Assembly (NCBI GenBank): GCA_029721435.1
Contig: CM056586.1
Location: 73,983,107-74,047,106 of the forward strand
Source: Gymnothorax reevesii
Lineage: Eukaryota; Chordata; Actinopteri; Anguilliformes; Muraenidae
DNA: 64,000 nucleotides
Direction of reading: 5' to 3'
In this document: positions 1 through 11,100 of the stretch, piece by piece
How positions within the stretch are numbered: the first letter of the stretch is position 1
Layout of the letters: every line of letters begins with the position of its first letter
Program-made: the position numbers and the translations under genes
The notes under the pieces: model-generated
What the model saw: only the letters and a program-made list of their open reading frames with translations
Database searches by the model: none
What the model was told of the DNA's origin: nothing

Positions 1-150
1 CGCCATAAGAGTAAGTTCCATAGCAAATCTAAAGTTTGTAAGTGGTATAGTTTTTGAGTTCTGCTCCGGAAAGGAGAATGATTACGGACAGACGGACAGG
101 GCGATGACTATATCCCACGGTATTCCATACCGATGGGATTAAAATGTACA
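1..150. repeat. End of a dispersed repeat, truncated by the window edge
   Basis: The segment carries a run about non-bonded wording typical of a widespread fish repeat: a 'gagttctgctccgg' stretch, then 'acggacagacggacagg', then an 'actatatccc' tail. The segment at 24112-24205 shares the general plan (acggac/acagac motifs followed by 'tatatacccc'), so both are probably copies of related dispersed repeats. The family assignment is by recognition only. Confidence 0.4.
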
Positions 151-2045
151 CAACACTGTCGTGTGAGTATCTATTAACAGCATTCAAACTGTATGTAAAT
201 GGAAGATTCTTGCACCACATCTGTCTGAAGAATCAATGGGGATTCAAGATTATAGGATTGTGGATTGTATTTTAAGCTGAATTATAATGAACTTGTTGAT
301 GCTTGCTGCATAATTCATATCTCCAGCAGAGATTTCAGTTACATGCATTTTTGACACACAGGCTACATTTAATTGGGCCCAGTGCTTGACCATCAAATCA
401 TTACTGGCGGCCAATTAGACATTTTTGTGTGCAGATGAACCGTTTAAAATTGGGTGGATGCCAATTTCATCACTCATCCCCTTTAAAACCTGAGTTCAAC
501 ATTATTTCAATCAACAGCTCTTTGTTAAAAACAAAAAAAACAAAAATCACCTTCCATATACCGTCTTATCATTCAGAACAAACTGAGCAGGACACACCAA
601 GGTGAGTTAATGAGTTAATGACATCTACCAACGAATATAATATGAAACGGGCCAGCGCCAAATGGCAAAAAAACTGCCTTGAACGTGACATTTGGTGCCT
701 TTACACTGGCTGTGCTGAAGGACTGATCCAGTATCTCCTCGTTTGATGGAGTCTGTACATCTGGGGCATCCAGTGAGCTTCCCTGATGCCTCTTTGCAGT
801 TCCTGAGTTCATGTCAGTGCTACACTTCCTCTCTGGCTGATACAGCCAAAGCTTTATACGCCAACCAGCAGGCTGATGTTGCCACTCCAGTCACAGCTGA
901 AGATGGGCATCTCAGCTGACTTACTGACGGAAAGCAGTCCAGTCCTGAGGATATGAAAGACTCTAAATCACGGACTCCACAGTTGCTGCCAACTCAGGCG
1001 GCAGATGTGCACGCACATCTAACAGATGTCACTGCCTCGCCTCCGTTTTAATGACCTCACACGTGTTTGCCTTTCTGCAGGATGAGCGATCGCCACAATG
1101 AGGCAGGGTCTGAGGGGGCAGCCTGCGGTTCCTTGCGCTAACGCAGAGCACCGCGCCGAAGCGAAAGACCGATTGACAGTTATACTGTAAATTTCAAAAG
1201 GTGCAGTGCATATGCAAGCCTGTAGACGAATGGGCCAATCAGCTGTCATTTGTAACCGCAGAAACCTTTCGACCTCAAGCAATGTTCCATGTGACTGTCT
1301 TTGCCAATTTTCCTTTCGCACGATGCCCCGAGCCACAAGAACCCTGACCTCACCACAAACTCAGAGTGCCAACATTTTGCAAATACAGCAAAGCCAGGAG
1401 CCGCAGAGCGATTTCAGAGACTGCCCTTCCTGAGCTCTCCTTAGCGGCTCCTGTATAGCGGATAAGATCCTTTCAGCGCAAAGTAGCTACAAACTCGCAG
1501 CATCTGCTCTGTGGGAGAATGAAGTTTTGCTGTCACATTCGCTGCAGGAAGTCATGAACGCTTTGGAGGGTTTAGACATGCAGCTGTCTGCTTCCTGCCT
1601 CGGCCAACATCAACCGCAGAAACAAACAAGCAGCAGCTACAAAATGTGTCCTGAAACAACCTTCACTGTCACCGCGGTCAAAAGTCGCACTTTACACATT
1701 TAACAAATAACTATGCAAGAGCAAAGTATGAAAACAAAAAAGAACAAAATTTTCATTTTCGCCATCATCTGAGAATCATGAATGCAGTTCCATGCACAGA
1801 ATCCCATTCTTCACAGACACGCTGTGGGATAAATGTGAGGAATAAATGACTAGTTTCCGTCCTAGAAAAAAGAAAACAGGAGGGAAGTGTGTGTTTTGCA
1901 GAAATGATGCACCTTTTCCGCACAGCCAAGTGGAAGAACAACATCGCCGAAGAGCTCTCGTTAGCACATAACGAATGTCCTTTGAGAGCTGAGAGCAGCA
2001 GGACCTACAACAGAAGAAGACAAACGCCTGACGCCGTTAACCATT
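151..2045. other. Mostly unique sequence, no supported gene
   Basis: No recognisable family, long open frame or mobile element is visible apart from the minus-strand open segment listed separately at 615-890. Base composition rises in GC between about 1000 and 1450. It may be intronic or intergenic DNA. Confidence 0.4.
615..890 (-). other. Minus-strand open frame of about 92 codons, possible exon or decayed element
   Basis: Reading the minus strand, the frame is open from just after a TGA at 891-893 to a stop at 615, with one internal Met (codon at 810-812). The translation is not low complexity: it has a Trp/Gln-rich stretch (WQHQPAGW), a basic stretch (PERKCSTD) and an acidic/serine stretch (SNEEILDQSFSTASV). 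I do not recognise the family. It could be a piece of a decayed element or an exon, or simply chance; no clear acceptor or donor delimits it. Confidence 0.2.
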
Positions 2046-4268
2046 CTCACCTCACTACAGCCCCGGGAAACTCACTTCACCTACAGCCCCGGGAAACTCA
2101 CCTGACCTACAGCCCCGGGAAACTCACCTCACCAACAGCCCCGGGAAACTCACCACACCTACAGCCCCGGGAAACTCACCTCACCTACAGCCCCGGGAAA
2201 CTCACCTCACCTACAGCCCCGGGAAACTCACCTGACCTACAGCCCCGGGAAACTCACCTCACCTACAGCCCCGGGAAACTCACTTCACCTACAGCCCCGG
2301 GAAACTCACCTCACTACAGCCCTGGGAAACTCACCTCACCTACAGCCCCGGGAAACTCACCTCACCTACAGCCCCGGGAAACTCACTTCACCTACAGCCC
2401 CGGGAAACTCACTTCACCTACAGCCCCGGGAAACTCACTTCACCTACAGCCCCGGGAAACTCACCTCACCTACAGCCCTGGGAAACTCACCTCACCTACA
2501 GCACCGGGAAACTCACCTCACCTACAGCCCCGGGAAACTCCCCTCCCCTACAGCCCCGGGAACCTCACTTCACCTACAGCCCCGGGAAACTCACCTCACT
2601 ACAGCCCCGGGAAACTCACTTTACCTACAGCCCCGGGAAACTCACCTCACGTACAGCCCCGGGAAACTCACCTCACCTACAGCCCCGGGAAACTCACCTC
2701 ACTACAGCCCCGGGAAACTCACCTCACTACAGCCCCGGGAAACTCACCTCACCTACAGCCCCGGGAAACTCACCTCACCTACAGCCCCGGGAAACTCACC
2801 TCCCCTACAGCCCCGGGAAACTCACCTCACCTACAGCCCTGGGAAACTCACCTCACCTACAGCCCTGGGAAACTCACCTCACCTACAGCACTGGGAAACT
2901 CACCTCACCTACAGCCCTGGGAAACTCACCTCACCTACAGCCCCGGGAAACTCACCTCACCTACAGCCCTGGTAAACTCACCTCACCTACAGCCCTGGTA
3001 AACTCACCTCACCTACAGCCCTGGTAAACTCACCTCACCTACAGCCCTGGTAAACTCACCTCACCTACAGCCCCGGGAAACTCACCTCACCTACAGCCCC
3101 GGGAAACTCACCTCACCTACAGCCCCGGGAAACTCACCTCACCTACAGCCCCGGGAAACTCATCTCACTACAGCCCTGGGAAACTCACTTCACCTACAGC
3201 CCCGGGAAACTCACCTCACCTACAGCCCCGGGAAACTCACCTCCCCTACAGCCCCGGGAAACTCACCTCCGCTACAGCCCTGGGAAACTCATCTCACTAC
3301 AGCCCTGGGAAACTCACTTCACCTACAGCCCCGGGAAACTCACCTCACCTACAGCCCCGGGAAACTCACCTCACCTACAGCCCCGGGAAACTCACCTCAC
3401 CTACAGCCCCGGGAAACTCACCTCACCTACAGCCCCGGGAAACTCACCTCCCCTACAGCCCCGGGAAACTCACCTCACCTACAGCCCCGGGAAACTCATC
3501 TCACTACAGCCCTGGGAAACTCACTTCACCTACAGCCCCGGGAAACTCACCTCACCTACAGCCCCGGGAAACTCACCTCACCTACAGCCCCGGGGAACTC
3601 ACCTCACCTACAGCCCCGGGAAACTCACCTCACCTACAGCCCCGGGAAACTCATCTCACTACAGCCCTGGGAAACTCACTTCACCTACAGCCCCGGGAAA
3701 CTCACCTCACCTACAGCCCCGGGAAACTCACCTCACCTACAGCCCCGGGAAACTCACCTCCCCTACAGCCCCGGGAAACTCACCTCCCCTACAGCCCTGG
3801 GAAACTCACCTCACCTACAGCCCTGGTAAACCCACCTCACCTACAGCCCTGGGAAACTCACCTCACCTACAGCCTTGGTAAACTCACCTCATCTACAGCC
3901 CTGGTAAACTCACCTCACCTACAGCCCTGGTAAACTCACCTCACCTACAGCCCCGGGAAACTCACCTCACCTACAGCCCTGGGAAACTCACCTCACCTAC
4001 AGCCCAGGGAAACTCACCTCACCTGCAGCCCCGGGAAACTCACCTCACCTACAGCCCCGGGAAACTCACCTCACCTACAGCCCCGGGAAACTCACCTCAC
4101 CTACAGCCCTGGTAAACTCACCTCACCTACAGCCCTGGTAAACTCACCTCACCTACAGCCCTGGTAAACTCACCTCACCTACAGCCCTGGGAAACTCACC
4201 TCCCCTACAGCCCTGGTAAACTCACCTCACCTACAGCCCTGGTAAACTCACCTCACCTACAGCCCTAG
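2046..4268. repeat. 26-bp minisatellite, about 85 units
   Basis: Tandem units of the form CTACAGCCCCGGGAAACT + CACCTCAC (26 bp) run without interruption for about 2.2 kb. Most units contain CCCGGG; many carry CCTGGG or CCTGGTAAA, which fits decay of the central CpG followed by a further G-to-T change. A variant with one base missing (CATCTCACTACAG) recurs at about 3161, 3290, 3497 and 3652, showing that blocks of several units were copied together. Because 3 x 26 = 78 is divisible by three, the array makes a long open frame with a 26-residue period; that frame is an artefact and not a gene. Confidence 0.97.
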
Positions 4269-4299
4269 TAAAAACCTTCTGTCACATGACAGTCATCAT

Positions 4300-4464
4300 C
4301 AGCAACCACCCCCCCACCCCCCAGCCCCCCCACTCACCTCCTGCCACACATGTATGTGAAGGCACATGCAGAACACACATGCAAACATACATAAAGAAAA
4401 ACAACATACAAGCGCGCACACGCGTGTGCAAGACACAGGCACACACACGAATACAAGCACTCAC

Positions 4465-4496
<32 letters not shown>

Positions 4497-4535
4497 GCGC
4501 GCGCGCATACACAGGCACACAGACACACACTCAAG
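4300..4535. repeat. C-rich stretch and compound TA/CA/CG microsatellite
   Basis: A C-rich stretch (about 4305-4335) is followed by degenerate CA-rich DNA and then an uninterrupted alternating tract: TA repeats from about 4465, CA repeats, then CG repeats to about 4506. Overlapping open frames on both strands here are low-complexity artefacts. Confidence 0.95.
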
Positions 4536-6255
4536 AACACAAGGGAAGAAATGGGCCAGGAAGCTTTCTTCCATTAATGAACTCTTGCCTAGAGCAGAGT
4601 GTGTAACTTTAGCACAAACTCCGCATTAAAACACCTTCTGAGCCTTAAAGAAAACTTCTCTGCCGCCACTTATGAGTACATTTCTGCCACCGTCAATTGT
4701 TTTAATGAAAGTAAAAGAGTGTTATCCGAGTGCGTCGTCTAGAGCAGCAGGTGAGCCATACTGATGTACAGAGGGACAGAGGGACAGCTGGACAGCAGCC
4801 CTGGGGGGGGGGTTAAGGTCGGGATGGTGGTGGTTTTTCATTCATCGTCTTTTTCTGGGAGCGTCTTTGTGTTTTTGTTCCTTCCTTTCTTATCTTTTCA
4901 CTTTCCTTCGGTTCCTTTTTAACATGATTGTGTCTGACTTTTCTCTCCATTTTTCTTTCTTCCAAAAAAATGTAAAAGTGTGGATATTTGGAGACTAGGT
5001 GATGTTCGGAAAACATGAATGACATGACGCTCCACAATAATAAAAGTACTTGAGACAAAAAAGGAATTTATAATCCCCTTGTGCAACAACGTAAAATCAA
5101 GATTATGATTAAAATATTCAACTTGCGTTAAACTATGGATGCATAAACAATTCCAAGATTCTTTAAAATTTTTATCTTAAAGTCCATGCGGGATCTGCCA
5201 CACTGGATGCAGCTCGTGGCTCAAGAACGGTCAGAGGAATTTAAAACTTCCAAGATGGACAAGAAAGTTCTCCCTCGCTGGTGTTATGCAGATGTGTTAA
5301 ACAGCTGTTTTTACGGACAGGAGAGCTGTTTTCCGGGGACGGAATGTTTGATGCAGACCAGGGATGTAAAGCTAATGTATGTACAGTAGTAAAACAAGGT
5401 TAGAGTCGTAAAGTGATGCACCTGAGGAGCGTCTCTAAAAACTTAGTGCCAAATATAATAATGAATGAATATCAGATGTATGCAGATATGTATATCATAT
5501 TGTATTTTGCAGTTATAGAGGTTAAGGAAGAGGTGCAGGAGGCGGTGAGTCAGTGACTGGTGCAGAGAACAAACAAAATATTGCAGATATTACTATGGCT
5601 TATTGACCCACTCTGCTGACCAGCACTGCTTAAGAGTGAGACAAACCCGGGTCTGAAATGGCCCAACACTTAGTGGGGAACCACATTTGCAGCCACAAAT
5701 CCAAAGGTAACGCTGGAAGGACGTACACTTGCTTCAGCCGATTAATACCATCAGACTGCATATCCAGATTACAGCAGCGGGCAGAGTCATCACCATACAT
5801 CATCATACGTTACTGTCTGATGCATCGTTAACAGAAACGTTACATTACAGGGGCCAATCACCGCTCATTTACAAGCATTCCTTCCAAAGTAGAGAATAAA
5901 CTGAAAATATAAAAAATAAGAAATATTGGAAATATAAGAAAGGAAATAAACCAATAAAAAACATCAGAAATCCTGAAACTAGCTTAAGAAAAGACAGATA
6001 AGGAAGGATATATGAATGGTGCTCCCAGCTGAAGTGCCGTATGATTAGAGTGAGGTTGTGTATATTAAATCTCTCACACTGTAGCAGCAGTTCGCATAAA
6101 TGGGGCATCGCCCTACAGGTCGCTCGCACAGATACCCCCAAATCATGAGCACGTCTAATATTATACAGCACAACTCGAGATACACCTCGAGATAACGAGG
6201 GTGTGCCACAGCCAAAATCTGCCCACTGAGAGTAGGAGAGTGCGTCTTCATGAGG
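4536..6255. other. No supported gene
   Basis: Unique-looking sequence with a short G tract near 4804 and A/T-rich stretches. I see no domain, splice-site pair or transposon end that I would defend. Confidence 0.4.
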
Positions 6256-6290
6256 GCGTGTGTGGGTGTGTGTGTGTGTGTGTGTGTAAG
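6256..6290. repeat. (TG)n microsatellite
   Basis: About a dozen uninterrupted TG units, preceded by a few imperfect ones. Confidence 0.95.
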
Positions 6291-7302
6291 TGAGGGAGAG
6301 TGTGAGAGGGACTCATAATAAGGACTTTAGCTCTTGCGATACTCTTCCCTCAGGATCGTGGCCCTTGTGCTACCACTGTCGCCACTTTCTCATGGAGGGC
6401 AAAAACCAATGTTTCATTAAGATCGCATTTCCACATTCACTAGCTTAGAGCAAACAAGGCCTCATCCCCTCATTTCCCTGCCTCTTTAACCTTCACCTGC
6501 GATACGGAGGCATCTGTAACTCAGTGAGCCCAGCTGATGCACGCAGAAAGCCCATCAGCTCGACAGATTAGTGCATTTCTGGCCAAAAATGGTCAAAAGT
6601 GGTGCCACCGTGACTGAACATATCATGCGACACCAGATCAGTTCTTACCGTTTCCAATCGGCGCTGATAACAGAGTCCGCAAGATACAGTCCAGTGTCCT
6701 CAACATCACCCATTCAAACACTCCCTTCACCATCCCACACAAGACCTCCACCCTCATGGTCCTGATTCCACGCTCAACTACCTGAACTACAGTATTTTTT
6801 GGAAACGGAAAGCAAGCGAGAGCAACAACTCAGCAGTCCAGCTTACTGAGCGCAGAGTCGTGGATTTATTCAAATATGCAGCTCCTCAGTACCTCATTTT
6901 TCACGGTAAAAAAACATTCATGGAGCCAGAAGCTGTGTCCCTTCTTTCACTCTCAAAAAAACAGCGTGAAAAGATCTTCCACAATGCTAACCGCATAGAG
7001 CTTGAGAAGATTTAGTACCAATCAGAAGAGAGGAGCACACTTCACTAAGGACAGCTTGGAGATCATAGGAACCTTCTCGGGAGATTCATGGGAGAAACAA
7101 ACAGAGTTTTCCAAGGAAACCTGCAGGATCACAGCGTTTGGCTGGGGAAAAACTCCCCCTCACATCCATCTCCGACATCCGCCCGGTCAGTGCGTGAAAA
7201 TCACAAGCTCACAGAGCCACAAATTCATTACCTTAAAAAAACAAGGCAATCAGAGATAGCAGACCTGGCCCCAGCCACGGGCTGACAGACAGACTGACAG
7301 AA

Positions 7303-7305
<3 letters not shown>

Positions 7306-7330
<25 letters not shown>
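7306..7330. repeat. (CA)n microsatellite
   Basis: About twelve CA units. The preceding 1 kb (6291-7305) shows no supported gene. Confidence 0.95.
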
Positions 7331-7333
<3 letters not shown>

Positions 7334-7344
7334 TGATCATTGCT

Positions 7345-7374
7345 TAACCTGGCCCCCTAGGGGAGGGGCCAGGT
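7345..7374. repeat. Short GC-rich inverted repeat
   Basis: The arms ACCTGGCCCC and GGGGCCAGGT form a hairpin with about a ten-base loop. It may be a tiny palindromic element; no target duplication is evident. Confidence 0.55.
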
Positions 7375-8079
7375 AACAAATGCACTTGGGTATTCACACA
7401 GGTATTTTACAGCTACAGGGACAAAAACTATATTATACATGCAGCCAGTATTTAATAGCATGAAGACTGCCAGACAGACCTGGGGACACAGGCAGCCGTT
7501 TTGATATTTCTTCCTTTAGTGGCAGTATTTACATTCAGGCCTTAGGCGATCAGCAGATTAAACGGTCCCAGAGTTCAGCCTCCCATGCAGTCAGTTCAAA
7601 CAGCCACATATTCTACTGGACGAATTCAGGTTTGCCACGGTGCCCAAGGCATGGGAATGAAACATGCATCGTATAAGCACCCTTGGTGATCCCATTTTAT
7701 CCACAATACAGCTGCTTCCCAATATCTTTTGGGGACTTTATTGTGTACTTTGACCCTGTAACACCAAGGAACCCTTATATGAGTTTGTCGAATGCAGCCA
7801 CATCATCAAAAACTGAAACTTTAGGCCTACTGTAAACCTTGGCAGAGATTCCAAGGCTTTCAACGATCCCAAGTATGACCAACTAAGTTACAATGAAATG
7901 TGTACAAAATGATCTACAGGATCTAGATATTTTCCATCTGATTTTATGCTGTGACCATAAAACCATGGCGACCAGGGATGGAATATTTCTCATGTGTGAT
8001 GCAGCTGCAGTGCAGCGCGGCACCAGCAGATACAGCATATGTGTGGGACACTGTTGGACAATGTGAAAGAATGCCTTAC

Positions 8080-8191
8080 CTAACTCTGAACCCATTTAAG
8101 GGGAAATTCAAGCAAAAATGAGGGTTTACGAGGTTAAACATTCCAGCTCCGACGTACAACAGTCTCACGGGTCCAATCTTTCCATCGAAGG
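8080..8191 (-). CDS. Candidate internal exon of an unidentified gene (minus strand)
   Basis: On the minus strand a pyrimidine-rich stretch ending TTCCTTTCAG (AG at 8192-8193) precedes an open segment, and a GTAAGG donor follows at 8079. An alternative donor, GTAAAC at 8129, would give a 62-bp exon ending at 8130. The first 20 codons read FDGKIGPVRLLYVGAGMFNL, which is not low complexity. The same frame stays open upstream, reading through a hydrophobic run (AEVLAFLVGLLCVMGVG) that would suit a membrane segment. I do not recognise the protein, and chance sites of this quality do occur, so this is a weak call. Confidence 0.25.
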
Positions 8192-11100
8192 CTGAAAGGA
8201 AGTGTGTGTATCGCCCCACGCCCATCACACACAGTAAACCCACCAGAAAGGCAAGTACCTCAGCACACTGCCCCGAGAGGACACAGGGAGAAACACAGCC
8301 ATGTTTCAACTAAACAATTATAATCTTTTTTTTCTAAAACACAGACAATCAACTTCAGGCAACTGAGCAGTTACCCAGAAGGCAACTAAAAAGCATTTTC
8401 CGCTCAGAACTACACTACATGGGAACAGTGTAATTTTTAAAAAAATTATAATTAAAAGAAACTGAGGAGCTGCTGAGCTTGCGGAGGCTAAATCCGAGCA
8501 TCTTCCCTTGAATGCGCGAGCGGCGTGAACACAACATTCATTTTGCTGCAGGAGAGCAGGCGTCGCATAATAATGAGCTCCGCTAATGAAATCACCCGCC
8601 AGCCTGCGACACATACATATTAAAGCAGGACCTCCGTGTCACTTCCTTTTCGCATCGTTTGTTCTTTCCTTCACATTTTTCCTCCCCTGACCGCCGAACT
8701 ATTTTTTTTTACCTTGAATTTTATTGCTCCGAGCCAATTATTAGCCAGAGATGTTATTTTATTCCGGACATGTGCGCAACGCTTCGCGTCGAGACGTGAA
8801 AAGTATGTAATTAGCGGCGTTAGGAGTGTATTCCAAACAATGGCAGAAACACACCAGCAATCGAAATAATGAGCACAAAGGTTCAGGTGTCAAATCTGAT
8901 TTACACAAACAAACTACTTACTATTGTTTTCCACTATTAACCACACAGTAAAATTAAATGTTTATTTTTTGGTACCAGACTATTACTGCATCCATAAGTG
9001 TGCACAATTGACCGCATGCCTTATTTTGCACAATCATAATTTATTTAAACTGTTATGAGTGGTCATGTGAGAAAATAAAACTAAAAAGTCACTTTTAATG
9101 TATTTTCTACCACAAAAAGCCTGGTGTGTTTTCAAAGGCTGGTATATGTTCTACCTGAAATATTCATCAGTGTCACTTGGACCAGCGGAAGTGAGCAGGT
9201 CGCCATACTTCCTGCACTGAGACCTAAAAAAACTGTTAAATAAACAAGTGGAATTTAAACCACGAATATATAATGCCATAATTATCCATAGCATAATTAC
9301 CTTGAAATTTATGCACTTGGATGTTGATTCAAATAGACCAAGGGATTCAACCAAAAACTTAAGCTTTATGATTTAGATTCATAGTTAGAAAATGCACAAA
9401 TCATTCTAAGATGAAGTTATATCGTGAGGTGGAGATAAAAGCTGGTAACAGACACAATACAAGAATATGAGTGCAAACATCCTTTTAATATGCAAACAGA
9501 ATTAAGTTTACAAAATCTGTCCTAAAATCTGTAATATGTGCTGAAACATTTATCCTCCATACAAATATCCAGTAACATCCTCCGAGTGTCCAGCTCTTTT
9601 TGTCTGCCTCGACATGGCAGAAGAAATACAAATGAATATGATTTTTGTCTTAAATATGATCATTAAACAACACATAATACCCTGATACAACACTGAGTGT
9701 CCGCAGGGGTAGTTGGGCGGAGTTGATGACCCTTCGGACGAATGTCGAAGCTTCAGGTGCCTGTTCCATGGATACTAATTCACCCCATTCTCACCGATCG
9801 CTGCGAAACGGGCACTCAGAGCCGTCTCCCGTAAACAAAAGAGAGGGATAATTGATCAAGAGCAGAGGAAACATCGGAGAGAGAGGAGGGAAGGTCGTCG
9901 CGCGGCGAGCTGAGCCGATAGCGGGAAAAACGTCGGCAGCCCCAAGCTGCCATTTTTCTTCCCTGACAAAGACTCCATCTGCCACTGAGCCATTCGCAGC
10001 CTCGGAGTCAGAATATCAATGATTTCCGACCATTCGGCGAGCGTGCGTTCACCTTGGTGTCACCTCGGCGCGTGTCTGCGAGCTGACGGCACAGATATCG
10101 TCTCTGCAGGCACTACAGGCTGCCAGCGCGACGCGGCCGAGTCCAGCTCCTGCAGGAAGCCTCTATCTTCACTGATGTGATGGGAACCATTTTAGCACTG
10201 AGCTCATTTTTCAGCATTCAGCCCGTGGAAATAACTTCTCAAATCAGAAACAACATGGCAGAGGTGTTCTGAATTATTACAATTGCCATTATGATTATGA
10301 AGTCCATTTTTACTACTGAAATGGACGAACTGCTGACTGTTTAGTTAGATTTTTCCTGTCAGGTTAGAAAAGGCCACTGCATGTTCAGTAGCCCACAGAA
10401 ACTATGGCACCGTCACAGAGGCACTCCCGGCCTGAAAAAAAATCTCCCGAGACACTGTTCAAGGAAGAAGCAGCTGGCCTTAACAGCTAAATGATACTAA
10501 AGAAACTTCAATTTAGCCCCAGGCCATCTGTACACTGAAAACACTAGTGTACAAAGCCAGTGCTACCCAACACCAAGCCTTCACTGGCCTCAAACCAGCC
10601 TCTAACAGCATAAATCACAGGCACTGCTCTTACTGGCTAAAAAAACATTTTGTCTGTTCTTTAAAAATCTTGGACTACATGAATTCAACCTCCTTAAAAG
10701 GTCTTTTTAAAACACAATCTTTGGATTGTGTAAATCCAAGTAAAACCTTATTTCTGCATGAAAATATCCACATGTAAACATGATCAAAGGGAATTAAGTC
10801 ACTTACTGAGTAGGTCCCTCAGGAAAACTTTTCCAAGCAAGGCAGCCTTTTGATTCCAACTCATTTTGAGGTCTTTAAGAGCAGCAAGTTGATTTTTTTA
10901 AGTAATATTCTGTTTGATAAATAAAAACAAAGTCATTTGGCGCAGATTGTTAATATGAGACCACAGTTTCCTTCAGCCATTACTACTTAAATGTGTTTTT
11001 AGAGCGATTCTACACCCCACGCCCACCTCTTTATAAAACTGTAATGGTGTAACGGGCGAAGCGGGTTCGTCACTCCCCAGGTGCTGCTAATGGCTTCTTC

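Noticed and set aside
1889..3001. 370-codon plus-strand frame
   Set aside because: Read-through of the 26-bp minisatellite after a short unique leader.
10796..10864. Minus-strand ATG opening MSWNQKAALLGKVFLRDLL before a GTAAGT
   Set aside because: The peptide and donor look good, but there is no promoter-like or CpG-rich context and no partner exon could be placed. The span is too short to support.
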